Shown piece after piece: positions 1 to 7,948 of a DNA stretch of 64,000 bases. Source of the DNA: Weeksellaceae bacterium (GTDB lineage: Bacteria; Bacteroidota; Bacteroidia; Flavobacteriales; Weeksellaceae); NCBI GenBank assembly GCA_019459455.1, contig JAIBEX010000019.1:1-64000 (forward strand), given 5' to 3'. The translations under genes were made by a program, and so were the position numbers. Below the pieces are notes generated by a model that did no database searches, was not told the DNA's origin, and saw only the letters and a list, made by a program, of their open reading frames with translations. Positions within the stretch are counted from its first letter, which is position 1, and each line of letters starts with the position of its first letter.

Positions 1-118
<118 letters not shown>

Positions 119-424
119 CTAAATCTCCTCCAAAGGATTCCAGAAAATGTCTTTAAAATTCACGATTCGGTGTCCTTTCACCTCTACCCCTTCCGCTGCC
201 AGCTTTCTGGTGAACTGATCGAGACAGCTCGCCGTAATCTGTCCGCACGAATTGCAGACCCGGTGTGCCGGAAAATCTTCTTCATAATTTCTTAATGCAT
301 TTCCCACATGTCGTGAATGGTTGGGATAACCAACGGCTTTGGCGATTGCACCATAACTGGTGACCCTGCCTGCCGGTATCATCCGGATAATCTCAAAAAC
401 CTGATTCCTGAAAATTTCATCCAT
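119..424 (-). CDS. Alkyltransferase-like (ATL) DNA-damage-recognition protein
   Basis: This 101-residue protein is the DNA-binding domain of the O6-alkylguanine-DNA alkyltransferase (MGMT/Ogt) family without the N-terminal domain. The helix-turn-helix region (residues 17-43, IPAGRVTSYGAIA) and the arginine-finger segment SRHVGNAL are intact. The active-site motif, normally PCHRV, reads PAHRV (52-56), so the alkyl-accepting cysteine is alanine. In the family this marks ATL proteins, which bind alkylated guanine, flip it and recruit nucleotide excision repair but do not repair it themselves. The start at 424 matches the usual ATL N-terminus. The gene diverges from the deoxyhypusine-synthase-like gene with 51 bp between them. 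Confidence 0.9.
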   Translation of the reverse strand: MDEIFRNQVFEIIRMIPAGRVTSYGAIAKAVGYPNHSRHVGNALRNYEEDFPAHRVCNSCGQITASCLDQFTRKLAAEGVEVKGHRIVNFKDIFWNPLEEI

Positions 425-475
425 CCTGCAAAATTAAAATTTTATAAATTCCTATCTTTGCCCAAAGTAAAAAAT

Positions 476-1450
476 ATGAACAAACCGATCACCGAATTTA
501 TAGAAAAATACTACCTCCATTTTAATTCAGCCGCATTGGTTGACGCTTCCAAAGGCTATGTGGCCCATTTGAAAGATGGTGGAAAAATGATGATCACGCT
601 GGCCGGAGCAATGTCTACGGCAGAAATCGGGAAGATCTTAGCCGAAATGATCCGTCAGGATAAAGTGGATATTATTTCCTGCACAGGTGCTAACCTAGAG
701 GAGGATCTCATGAATTTGGTAGCACACTCGCATTACGAAAGAGTGCCGCATTACCGGGACCTTACGGCACAGGATGAATGGGCATTGCTGGAACGCGGAC
801 TAAACCGTGTTACCGATACCTGTATTCCTGAAGAGGAAGCATTCCGTCGTCTCCAAAAACATATTGTAGAGATCTGGAAAGATGCCGAAGCCAAAGGCGA
901 AAGGTATTTCCCGCATGAATATATGTATAAGATGCTTTTATCAGGCGTTTTGGAGCAGTATTATGAGATACCGAAAGAAAATTCGTGGATGCTGGCAGCC
1001 GCGGAAAAGAATCTGCCTATTGTTGTTCCGGGTTGGGAAGATTCTACCATGGGGAATATCTTCAGCAGCTACTGTATTAAAGGTGAATTGCAGGCTTCAA
1101 CAATGAAATCCGGTATTGAATACATGATGTTCCTGGCCGACTGGTACCCAAAAAATTCAGGCGGAAAAGGAGTTGGTTTCTTCCAGATTGGCGGTGGAAT
1201 CGCGGGAGATTTCCCTATCTGCGTGGTGCCGATGCTGTATCAGGATATGGAAATGACCGATATTCCGTTCTGGTCTTATTTCTGTCAGATTTCAGATTCT
1301 ACAACATCTTACGGTTCCTATTCCGGAGCAGTTCCAAATGAAAAAATCACATGGGGCAAGCTGGATATTACGACGCCGAAGTTTATAGTTGAAAGTGACG
1401 CTACCATCTGTGCACCACTGATGTTCTCCTATATCCTGGAGAATTCATAA
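476..1450 (+). CDS. Deoxyhypusine synthase-like protein
   Basis: This 324-residue protein belongs to the deoxyhypusine synthase family: NAD-site segments TLAGAMSTAEIG (41-52) and TGANLEEDL (70-78), and the family signature PGWEDSTMGN (185-194). Bacteria lack eIF5A, so bacterial members are thought to work on small amines such as spermidine or on unknown substrates. The segment that in true synthases carries the catalytic lysine (GGGVVK) reads GGGIAG (239-244), so that lysine is glycine. The start at 476 is chosen over an upstream in-frame ATG at 317 because 317 lies inside the oppositely oriented ATL gene, homology begins at MNKPITEF, and an exact TATCTTTG -7 box sits at 453-460. Confidence 0.85.
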   Translation: MNKPITEFIEKYYLHFNSAALVDASKGYVAHLKDGGKMMITLAGAMSTAEIGKILAEMIRQDKVDIISCTGANLEEDLMNLVAHSHYERVPHYRDLTAQDEWALLERGLNRVTDTCIPEEEAFRRLQKHIVEIWKDAEAKGERYFPHEYMYKMLLSGVLEQYYEIPKENSWMLAAAEKNLPIVVPGWEDSTMGNIFSSYCIKGELQASTMKSGIEYMMFLADWYPKNSGGKGVGFFQIGGGIAGDFPICVVPMLYQDMEMTDIPFWSYFCQISDSTTSYGSYSGAVPNEKITWGKLDITTPKFIVESDATICAPLMFSYILENS

Positions 1451-1474
1451 ATTTAAATTCCCTCTAGAGAAATA

Positions 1475-1510
1475 AAAAAGTACAACCCGTTCAAGGTTGT
1501 ACTTTTTATT
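1475..1510. terminator. Bidirectional rho-independent terminator
   Basis: A perfect 13-bp stem (AAAAAGTACAACC at 1475-1487 with GGTTGTACTTTTT at 1495-1507) has an A-run on the left and a T-run on the right. It lies between the convergent deoxyhypusine-synthase-like and GreA/GreB-like genes and can end both transcripts. Confidence 0.9.
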
Positions 1511-1537
1511 TAAACGATGATCAAAGGATTTTAAACA

Positions 1538-1918
1538 TCAGTTCGCCCAGCTTTCGACCTTAATGATCTCAATTTTTCTCTCGCCGTCCCGGAATGGCCA
1601 TTCAATTACGTCGCCTTCTTTATACCCCACAGTAGCCAGGGCAATATCGGATAAAATTGAATATTTTTTCTTTCTCGGCCTCGCTTCTGCCACAGGGACG
1701 AAGATGAGTTCCTCTTCCTTATCCTGGGTGTGGTCTTTAATAATCACCTTGCGGTTCACCGTTACTACTTCCGCGGGCAAATCCTTTCTCCTAACCTGCC
1801 GGGCTCCTTTCAATTCAGCCAAAAGCCTGTTTTCTTCTTCTATGGTTACTTTTTTACGTCTTAAATGATCTTTTATAATGTCATAAATTCCTGTGGTCAA
1901 TATTATATTTTCGGACAT
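1538..1918 (-). CDS. GreA/GreB-family transcription elongation factor-like protein
   Basis: The 126-residue protein has the C-terminal FKBP-like domain of GreA/GreB (about residues 45-125; features AEVVTVNRKVIIKDH, SILSDIALATVGYKEGDVIEWPF). Its N-terminal part is short, about 40 residues, and does not form the long coiled coil that reaches into the RNA polymerase secondary channel. It is therefore closer to Rnk-like proteins, which bind polymerase but may not stimulate transcript cleavage. It is a stand-alone gene ending at the shared terminator at 1475-1510. A full two-box promoter lies about 275 bp upstream (2200-2230), so the leader is unusually long. Confidence 0.75.
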   Translation of the reverse strand: MSENIILTTGIYDIIKDHLRRKKVTIEEENRLLAELKGARQVRRKDLPAEVVTVNRKVIIKDHTQDKEEELIFVPVAEARPRKKKYSILSDIALATVGYKEGDVIEWPFRDGERKIEIIKVESWAN

Positions 1919-2253
1919 GGGATGTTCTTTTTTATGTTGATGATAGTAAAGTGCTTCGCAAACGGTCCATGCAGGCAGGGAAACATCAGCCGACGTCCTG
2001 CCTTTTAAAAAGCAACAAAAATTGGTAAAGTGAAATATGGGGTTTTCCCGCCGTGGACCTGACGGGATTAATTAATGAACTCCTTGGAACTTTTAAGGAA
2101 TGAATCGGTATGCAGATAGCCTAATGATGACAGGAGTCCTCTTGAACGGGTGGAGTCGTATAAAAAGATTAATGTAACCATCATTATTTTGAATATCAGC
2201 AAAGTTAACAAATAAGCCCCTATAAAACAAGTATTTAACTTCCCTTTAGTTTC
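1919..2253. other. Gene-free stretch holding the leader of the GreA-like gene
   Basis: I see no coding region in these 335 bp. On the minus strand, downstream of the promoter at 2200-2230, there is a hairpin with GGCAGG and CCTGCC arms (about 1973-2008) and a smaller hairpin with CCCG and CGGG arms near 2049-2070. The second contains GTCAGGTCC, reminiscent of SRP RNA, but the rest of the SRP domain IV motif is missing. I match it to no known RNA family. Confidence 0.5.
2200..2230 (-). promoter_or_regulatory. Bacteroidota-type promoter for the GreA-like gene
   Basis: On the minus strand, TTG (2228-2230) is followed after 20 bases by TAACTTTG (2200-2207), an exact match to TAnnTTTG at the normal spacing. 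Transcription would begin near 2193 and run about 275 nt before the GreA-like start at 1918. No other minus-strand gene start lies between. Confidence 0.6.
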
Positions 2254-2646
2254 TCAGGGTCTGAATCTTCGGTTCTCTTTTTTTTCTGAAATCTGTTTCT
2301 TGGCCTTTATCCTCTTTTCGACCTGCCTTTTTGACGGTTTGGTTGCCTTTCGTGGTTTTGGCCGGAACAGGGATTTATTCACAATTCCAATAATCCTCTC
2401 TGTGGCAATCTTTTTGTTCTGAAGTTGGGTTCTGCTTTCCGAAACGGTGAGCTGTAAGATACCCTCCAGATTAATCCGGTTCTTCAGTTTTGACGAAATC
2501 ATTTCCTTTTCCTCCCCGGTGAACAGCGAACTTTCAGCCACGTTCCACATCACAGTTACCGATGTTTCCACCTTGTTTACGTTCTGTCCGCCGGCACCGC
2601 TGCTGCGGGAAGTTTTGTACGTCAGTTCTTTTGCGAAATCTCTCAT
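2254..2646 (-). CDS. arfB: ArfB (YaeJ) peptidyl-tRNA hydrolase, ribosome rescue
   Basis: The 130-residue protein has the release-factor catalytic GGQ motif (19-21, in SSGAGGQNVNKVET) and no codon-recognition domains. It ends in a basic tail (RPKPRKATKPSKRQVEKRIKAK). In ArfB this tail enters the empty mRNA channel of a stalled ribosome so that GGQ can hydrolyse the peptidyl-tRNA. The length fits the family. Its ATG overlaps the end of the MenE-like gene by 4 bp, so the two are translationally coupled. Confidence 0.95.
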   Translation of the reverse strand: MRDFAKELTYKTSRSSGAGGQNVNKVETSVTVMWNVAESSLFTGEEKEMISSKLKNRINLEGILQLTVSESRTQLQNKKIATERIIGIVNKSLFRPKPRKATKPSKRQVEKRIKAKKQISEKKENRRFRP

Positions 2647-3692
2647 AACTTTGGGCGATCCAATAAATTAAGCAATTCCAGGCGGTTGATTTTGCCGTTT
2701 GGAGTCCGCGGAAAAGGGTTGATAAACAATGTTTCCTTTGGGACCTGATTTTTCGAAAAAAATGACTGAATTTCTAAGAGAGCAACGGTGAGTCTGGACA
2801 TCAAGGATTCTGTTTCCTCTCCTTCAATAAGCAAAATCAGTTTTTGCCCTAACATTTCATCATCTACACCGGCGAAAACCACCTCATTATCAAGATGCCT
2901 TTTTAATATATTTTCCAAATGTTCGGGATGGATCTTGAGACCACCGGAATTGATGACATGGTCCAACCTTCCGATAAATTTGAATTGCCGGCTGCTTTTC
3001 AGTTCAACTAAATCGTTCGTTTGAAGCAATACTGAGTGCAGTGCAGGCGCGGAAATCTGTAGGCATCCCTTACTGTCCTGCGAAATCTCTATTCCTTCGA
3101 AAACACTAAAGTACTCCTCAGCCTTTGGGAAAATTTCTTTTAAAGCAATATGCGAAAGCGTTTCGGACATTCCATAGGTTTCGTAAATCCGGCAATCGGT
3201 TGCCAGGGATGTATTTCCCTGAATTTTCCGCTTCAGACTTTCAGAAACCTGCGCACCGCCAATGATGAGCTTTTTTATAAGATGAATCCTGTGCAGCGAG
3301 TGTTCCACCTGCAGGGGTGACATTGCACAGAAATCGATAGCTGCAGTGAGATTGTCAAGCGGTCTTGTAGAGGGACTTTCTACATGAAGTTTCAGCTTTC
3401 TCACCAATGCGCGGACAACCATCATTTTTCCGGAAATATATTCTACAGGCAGGCACAGCAATGCCGAATCACCTTCCCGCAGACCGAGGAAATCACAAGT
3501 CATCTGCGCCGAACTCCGCATGCGGCTTTTCTCCACTTCCAGGATTTTTGGCACTCCGGTGGACCCGGAAGTCTGCACGTGGACCGTGGTTGAATCAGAG
3601 AACCATTCCGATGTGAAAGTGACCACTTTTTCTTCAAAAGCCGTTTGTGGCGCTAATTGGCTCATATTTAAGTCATTAAAATCAACAACCAT
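2643..3692 (-). CDS. menE: MenE-like AMP-dependent acyl-CoA ligase (o-succinylbenzoate-CoA ligase)
   Basis: The 349-residue protein belongs to the adenylate-forming ligases. The phosphate-binding loop is TSGSTGVPK (41-49), followed by ETYGMSETLSHIALK, the hinge region GRLDHVINSGGLKIHPEH, and the C-terminal PNGKINR with the lysine used in adenylation. Such short versions (about 350 residues) are usual for MenE in Bacteroidota, where it activates o-succinylbenzoate in menaquinone synthesis. No other men genes are in the window, so the substrate is inferred from family and length. It is first in a two-gene operon with arfB. Confidence 0.8.
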   Translation of the reverse strand: MVVDFNDLNMSQLAPQTAFEEKVVTFTSEWFSDSTTVHVQTSGSTGVPKILEVEKSRMRSSAQMTCDFLGLREGDSALLCLPVEYISGKMMVVRALVRKLKLHVESPSTRPLDNLTAAIDFCAMSPLQVEHSLHRIHLIKKLIIGGAQVSESLKRKIQGNTSLATDCRIYETYGMSETLSHIALKEIFPKAEEYFSVFEGIEISQDSKGCLQISAPALHSVLLQTNDLVELKSSRQFKFIGRLDHVINSGGLKIHPEHLENILKRHLDNEVVFAGVDDEMLGQKLILLIEGEETESLMSRLTVALLEIQSFFSKNQVPKETLFINPFPRTPNGKINRLELLNLLDRPKL

Positions 3693-3741
3693 ATTTCCTG
3701 TAAAGTTTTGGGTATTTTTTATAATTTAATTTGAAAAACTG

Positions 3742-3772
3742 TTTGGAAATTATAAAATTTATTTTAAATTTG
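3742..3772 (+). promoter_or_regulatory. tRNA-Gln promoter
   Basis: TTTG (3742-3745), 19 bases, then TAAATTTG (3765-3772) match both boxes of the Bacteroidota housekeeping promoter. Predicted initiation near 3779 lies 8 bases before the tRNA. Confidence 0.75.
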
Positions 3773-3786
3773 CACCACAATAATTG

Positions 3787-3857
3787 AGACCTATGGTGTA
3801 ACGGTAGCACTTCGGTTTTTGGTACCGCCAGTCGGGGTTCGAATCCCTGTGGGTCTA
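3787..3857 (+). tRNA. tRNA-Gln (anticodon TTG)
   Basis: This 71-nt cloverleaf has a 7-bp acceptor stem (AGACCTA 3787-3793 with TGGGTCT 3850-3856, one G-U pair), a D-arm with GTG and CAC stem ends, and a T-arm with the GTTCGAAT loop. The anticodon loop TTTTGGT reads TTG. The outermost anticodon-stem pair is mismatched. CCA is not fully encoded after the discriminator A. It has its own promoter and terminator. Confidence 0.9.
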
Positions 3858-3871
3858 CAATTTTTAAGATA

Positions 3872-3897
3872 ACGCTCTGATTTTCAGGGCGTTTTTC
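3872..3897 (+). terminator. Terminator after tRNA-Gln
   Basis: ACGCTCTGA pairs with TCAGGGCGT (one wobble pair), followed by a T-rich run. It lies 15 bases after the tRNA. Confidence 0.85.
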
Positions 3898-3992
3898 TTT
3901 TGGTTATGAAACATCTTTATAATTCTCATTAGTTTAAGGTTCAAATTTAGTGTTTTTTGAGGTGTCCGGATTCAGGGGAAAGTTCGTAAAAT

Positions 3993-4015
3993 AAAAAAAA
4001 CGGGAACGGCTCCCG
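3993..4015 (-). terminator. Terminator of the lipoprotein gene
   Basis: On the minus strand, CGGGA-GCCGT-TCCCG is followed by eight T. It lies 30 bp beyond the stop codon of the lipoprotein gene at 4045. A similar arm pair (GGGA, TCCC) recurs near 4632-4645 without a T-run. Confidence 0.8.
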
Positions 4016-4044
4016 ATCTTAATTTGTAAGGCTCTTTTTCCAAC

Positions 4045-4575
4045 CTATTCAATTGAAAGCAAGTTTCCCTCGTAATCAAAAACACCTTTGGAAGTAGAAA
4101 TTACTTTTGCTCCAAAACTATTTGCTCCTCTATACTGCATTTCTCCAATTACTTTATCTTTTTTGTAATAGAATGTAGTTTCTATATGCTCAAAACTACC
4201 CGGGTCTTTCATTGTCTTTTTTACCTCCTTTACTAATAAAGGGTTAGACCTATCCCAAGAGGAAATATTTTTATCCGCAAATCTCAATGTCCGGATTCCC
4301 TTAATTTCAATTCCTATCTCCTCCCTTTCAACTTTTGTGAGTTCCGCATTTTCTAATTCTTTTTGAAGATTCTGTAAATGTAAATCGGGATTATCCTTTT
4401 CCCGTTGCCTTAAAAGTTTTGCAGAATCTATTTTCTGTTGTGTAGTTTTAGGCTCTTTAGATTGAAGAAACTCTGTATGTTTAGTTTTCGCCTTATTTAC
4501 CTCCACTTTATTATCTGAGGTTTTTTGACAACTGTTAAGACTGAACAGGGAAATAATGCATATTAATTTTCTCAT
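4045..4575 (-). CDS. Lipoprotein of unknown function
   Basis: This 176-residue protein has a short signal peptide and a lipobox ending LNSC (cysteine 16), so it is probably lipid-anchored. Residues about 25-95 are charged and helix-prone (KIDSAKLLRQREKDNPDLHLQNLQKELENAE), perhaps a coiled coil. The C-terminal 60 residues form a compact region with VKKTMKDPGSFEHIETTFYY and GEMQYRGANSFGAKV. A similar arrangement occurs in small uncharacterised secreted or plasmid-borne proteins. I cannot assign a function. It is a single gene with its own terminator. Confidence 0.75.
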   Translation of the reverse strand: MRKLICIISLFSLNSCQKTSDNKVEVNKAKTKHTEFLQSKEPKTTQQKIDSAKLLRQREKDNPDLHLQNLQKELENAELTKVEREEIGIEIKGIRTLRFADKNISSWDRSNPLLVKEVKKTMKDPGSFEHIETTFYYKKDKVIGEMQYRGANSFGAKVISTSKGVFDYEGNLLSIE

Positions 4576-4647
4576 TGCGTTAGTTTTCGTAAATGTAAAA
4601 CATAAATCTAAATATAATCTAATAAAAAGGCCGGGAACGCCTCCCAG

Positions 4648-4764
4648 TTATTTATTAAAACTCTTAAACAGTTTCAGATATTCGTCAACTTGTACATTAT
4701 CCATTTCCTGCAGTTTTCGACTGCTTCGGGCAAACCGTTTTACAATTAGATTAAGCCGGATCCT
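4648..4764 (-). pseudogene. Possible C-terminal remnant of a lost gene
   Basis: Between the lipoprotein gene and argS the minus strand has a 38-codon open stretch ending in TAA (4648-4650). It begins right after an in-frame stop, with no good start codon. The peptide is basic then acidic (KRFARSSRKLQEM, NVQVDEYLKLFKSFNK) and reads like the end of a helical protein rather than random translation. I do not recognise the parent family. It could equally be a short real gene starting at an internal ATG, or chance. Confidence 0.25.
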
Positions 4765-4779
4765 CTACGATGTATTGAC

Positions 4780-4806
4780 AAAAAAAACAGCCTTGAGAAA
4801 GACTGT
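4780..4806 (-). terminator. Terminator of argS
   Basis: On the minus strand, AACAGTCT pairs with AGGCTGTT (one wobble pair) and eight T follow. It lies 27 bp beyond the argS stop codon. Confidence 0.85.
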
Positions 4807-4832
4807 TATTATAATTTAGAGGTGAGTCCCTT

Positions 4833-6596
4833 CTACATCCTGTTCACAATCCCGATTCCCAGGAGTTCCAGAGATTTTTTGATTGTTTTACCGGTCAGGG
4901 CCGACAGTTCCAGACGGAACTGTTTCATGTTCTCATTATCCTGTTTCAATATCGGATTGTTCTGATAAAAGGAATTATAGGACTTCACGAGATCATACAC
5001 ATAGTTCGCCACCTGTGCCGGGCTCAGGGTGGCTGCCGCCCTGGCCACCGCTTCCCTGTAACTGGCCAGTTGGGTAATCAGGTCTTTCTCAGATTCGTTG
5101 ATTTCATAATTCACATCTACCGCTTGTTGTTTAAAATCTGCCTTGTTGAGCAGGGACTGGATGCGTGCATAGGTATACTGGATGAAGGGCCCCGTGTTGC
5201 CGTTGAAATCAATACTTTCAGCGGGATTGAAGAGCATCTTTTTCTTCGGATCCACTTTCAGCATGAAATATTTAAGGGCTCCCAAGCCGATGCTTTCATA
5301 GGAGCTTTCCCTTTCCTCTTCCGAAAGCTGCTCCATCTTCCCCAATTCCTGCGCTTTTTCCTTTGCAGTAATGTACATTTCCTCCATCAGGTCATCAGCA
5401 TCCACTACGGTTCCCTCGCGTGACTTCATCTTTCCTTCCGGAAGCTCCACCATACCGTACGACAGGTGTTCCAAATGATCGGCCCACTGATAGCCTAATT
5501 TTTTCAGGATTTTAAAGAGTACATCAAAATGATAATCCTGTTCGTTTCCTACGGTATAAATAAGTTTCTGCAGATCGCTGTGTTTAAACCGCTCCACGGC
5601 TGTACCCAAATCCTGGGTCATATAGACTGAAGTGCCGTCTGAACGCAAGAGAAGTTTCTGATCGAGGCCTTCGTGGGTCAGGTCACACCATACGGAACCA
5701 TCATCTTTCCGGTACAGCACGCCTTTCAGCAATCCTTCCTGAATGAGGTCCTTCCCAAGCAAATAGGTATTACTTTCGTACTGCACCTGGTCAAAATCAA
5801 CACCCAGGCGGCTATAGGTCTGGTTAAAACCTTCATAGACCCATGAATTCATTTCGTTCCAGAGGTTTCTGACTTTCTCGTCCCCTTTTTCCCAGTCAAG
5901 CAGCATTTTCTGGGCTTCCAGAATGATGGGCGCCTGCTTCTTTGCCGTTTCCTCGTCAAGGCCCTGAGCCACGAGTTCTGCAATTTCCTTTTTATACTGC
6001 TTATCGAATGCTACGTAATAGTTTCCGACAAATTTGTCACCCTTCGTCCCCACGGAGGCCGGGGTTTCACTGTTCCCGAATTTTTCCCACGCAAGCATGG
6101 ATTTGCAGATGTGGATTCCGCGGTCATTGATGATTTGGGTTTTGATTACGTTGTACCCATCTTCTTTCAGGATCTGCGCAACGGAAAAACCAAGAAGGTT
6201 ATTCCTGATGTGCCCAAGATGCAGCGGCTTATTGGTGTTTGGGGAGGAATACTCCACCATAACGGTTTCATCTCTCTTTTCAATAACGTCAAAACCTTCC
6301 ACAAGGCTTCTGAAATTATTGATAAAATGGGCATCATGTACCTTCAGGTTCAGGAAGCCTTTAACGACATTGAAATTTTCAACAAAGTTTTTCTCAGCCG
6401 TCAGGGCACCTCCCAGTTCCATACCGATCTGTTCAGGATTTTTCTTCACCAGTTTTACGAGCGGGAAAGTAACCACGGTGAAGTCGCCTTCGAAATCGGT
6501 TTTATTTTCCTGAATTTCAAGTTTAAAATCGCTGATTTGGTAGAGGTTGTAGATGATATCAGTAATGTTCTGCTGCAGGGTATCTTTAATGTTCAT
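4833..6596 (-). CDS. argS: Arginyl-tRNA synthetase
   Basis: The 587-residue class I synthetase charges tRNA-Arg. The HIGH-type motif is HLGH within PNTNKPLHLGHIRNN, the KMSKS position reads KMKSREG, and the C-terminal helical anticodon-binding domain ends in LLGIGIVNRM. An in-frame ATG 45 bases upstream (6641) adds an atypical hydrophobic leader. I chose 6596 (MNIKDTLQQN) because family homology begins there and an exact -7 box (TATATTTG on the minus strand, 6616-6623) sits just upstream of it. This argues against the longer start. Confidence 0.95.
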   Translation of the reverse strand: MNIKDTLQQNITDIIYNLYQISDFKLEIQENKTDFEGDFTVVTFPLVKLVKKNPEQIGMELGGALTAEKNFVENFNVVKGFLNLKVHDAHFINNFRSLVEGFDVIEKRDETVMVEYSSPNTNKPLHLGHIRNNLLGFSVAQILKEDGYNVIKTQIINDRGIHICKSMLAWEKFGNSETPASVGTKGDKFVGNYYVAFDKQYKKEIAELVAQGLDEETAKKQAPIILEAQKMLLDWEKGDEKVRNLWNEMNSWVYEGFNQTYSRLGVDFDQVQYESNTYLLGKDLIQEGLLKGVLYRKDDGSVWCDLTHEGLDQKLLLRSDGTSVYMTQDLGTAVERFKHSDLQKLIYTVGNEQDYHFDVLFKILKKLGYQWADHLEHLSYGMVELPEGKMKSREGTVVDADDLMEEMYITAKEKAQELGKMEQLSEEERESSYESIGLGALKYFMLKVDPKKKMLFNPAESIDFNGNTGPFIQYTYARIQSLLNKADFKQQAVDVNYEINESEKDLITQLASYREAVARAAATLSPAQVANYVYDLVKSYNSFYQNNPILKQDNENMKQFRLELSALTGKTIKKSLELLGIGIVNRM

Positions 6597-6630
6597 TTTT
6601 TGGAAAATTGAGTGACAAATATACGGAAAT

Positions 6631-6657
6631 AAAAAAACCACTCCGGAGAGTGGTTTT
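6631..6657. terminator. Terminator of the SusC/SusD operon
   Basis: AAAACCACTC and GAGTGGTTTT pair around TCCG, with T-runs on both strands. It is placed to stop the 12359-6687 operon before it reaches argS. Confidence 0.85.
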
Positions 6658-6686
6658 CTGAATGAATGTTAATTAGGAATGTTAAT

Positions 6687-7190
6687 TTAATGTTCGTCCT
6701 CAGCAAATCCTGTCCGTTTATATCCTCCTACTGTGTATATTGTGCCCGGATCGTCAGCAAACTCAACTTTAAACACAATGCTGTCGGATTTGTTGCCACC
6801 TGAAGTCGTAGCCGCACCCTTAAGTATCTTTCCTTCCGTTATATTCATAGTTACATCATAACTCTGATTTTGAAGGTTGGACCCTCCGAACGTTTTGGCC
6901 CCGTAATTTATTGGTGTTTTTACTTTATATTCCCAGGTATTAGCATGATCATCAATCCACATTTCCTGCCCATTGTTGGCGGCTGTGTTGTAAGTTGATA
7001 ATAATGTGTAACCCAGATTATAAACATCCTGCCCATCTATTGTGAATTTCACGTACCAATCACCCGCCATATCCTGTGTAGTAGTACCTCCCTGGTCATC
7101 AGAAACATCGCCATCACCCACCCTGTCACAGGAGATTACAAATCCAATAAGTGAAAACAGCAGTAATAAGTTAAAGATTTTTATTTTCAT
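6687..7190 (-). CDS. Lipid-binding putative hydrolase-type lipoprotein, last gene of the Sus operon
   Basis: This 167-residue lipoprotein has a lipobox (FVISC, cysteine 21) followed by an acidic stretch (DRVGDGDVSDDQGG), which in Bacteroidota can act as a surface-export signal for lipoproteins. The rest is a predicted beta-barrel-like domain (DMAGDWYVKFTIDG, WEYKVKTPINYGAKTF, GYKRTGF) resembling the lipid-binding putative hydrolase family often found at the end of SusC/SusD operons. It lies 5 bp after the preceding lipoprotein gene. It is probably a surface-exposed accessory to the transporter, with the ligand unknown. Confidence 0.75.
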   Translation of the reverse strand: MKIKIFNLLLLFSLIGFVISCDRVGDGDVSDDQGGTTTQDMAGDWYVKFTIDGQDVYNLGYTLLSTYNTAANNGQEMWIDDHANTWEYKVKTPINYGAKTFGGSNLQNQSYDVTMNITEGKILKGAATTSGGNKSDSIVFKVEFADDPGTIYTVGGYKRTGFAEDEH

Positions 7191-7195
7191 AATTA

Positions 7196-7936
7196 TTAAT
7201 TTACTTGAGTTAATGTTGCCGTAAAATTATAGCCGGAATCCCATGCAGAAGGGACAACAATTGTTTTGGTTAAGGGATCAACAGTTACACCACTTACTAC
7301 AATGCTTCCGCCAAAGGCCCCAACACCGTTGGGCTGCGCTGCGACAGTGGCTACGCCCGCAGTATAATTCAATTTCAAGCCTCTACTGGCATAAGTTGGA
7401 CCGTAACTTCGACCCAGATCATAGTACCCACCAATTGCATCAGTAAGTTCATAAGTTCCATCGGCATTTTTCCATATGATTACATATTTTAATGAAGTGG
7501 TTGGGGAAACTACGCCTTGGGATGGGGTCCTTACAACTTTTGATTCATATAACCCCTCGATACTAGTGATGAAATCACCTGTCCTATATACAAAAATCTT
7601 CCTGTTCGCCGTAGCTGAAAAACCATCCTTGTTAATTGCGGAGTACACAGCTGTATATCTGTCAGCAACATTTAAATTGAGGGTGTTTGCACCACGATAA
7701 TCACCTTGATATGAGGTTGTAAAAGGAATTGACACGCCATTTTCAGATGCAGTAGCTCCAGGATCAGTATATGAACCTCCTAATTGCACAAAAGCGGGGG
7801 AATCTCCTAACACTTCAAGAACGGGATAGTTCGTTTCGTTGGAAACACCGAAAGTATCGTAATCTGATGAGCATGAAACAACTACACCTAATACAGCAGC
7901 TAATCCTGTTAATCTTAATATATTCTTAATTTTCAT
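7196..7936 (-). CDS. Surface lipoprotein with DUF5011/DUF5012-type domain
   Basis: This 246-residue lipoprotein (lipobox VVVSC, cysteine 22) has an immunoglobulin-like domain at about residues 38-115 (PVLEVLGDSPAFVQLGGSYTDPGATA, the DUF5011/BT_2262-like pattern). A C-terminal domain of about 120 residues contains ITSIEGLYESKVVRT. Such lipoproteins usually sit beside SusD and act as extra surface binding proteins. It lies 12 bp after SusD and 5 bp before the last operon gene. Confidence 0.8.
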   Translation of the reverse strand: MKIKNILRLTGLAAVLGVVVSCSSDYDTFGVSNETNYPVLEVLGDSPAFVQLGGSYTDPGATASENGVSIPFTTSYQGDYRGANTLNLNVADRYTAVYSAINKDGFSATANRKIFVYRTGDFITSIEGLYESKVVRTPSQGVVSPTTSLKYVIIWKNADGTYELTDAIGGYYDLGRSYGPTYASRGLKLNYTAGVATVAAQPNGVGAFGGSIVVSGVTVDPLTKTIVVPSAWDSGYNFTATLTQVN

Positions 7937-7948
7937 AATTTATTATTT

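Noticed and set aside
317-475. N-terminal extension of the deoxyhypusine-synthase-like protein
   Set aside because: It overlaps the opposite ATL gene and the promoter region and has no family homology.
2049-2070. SRP-RNA-like motif GTCAGGTCC on the minus strand
   Set aside because: The essential GGAAGGAAGCAGC part of domain IV does not follow, so I do not call an SRP RNA.
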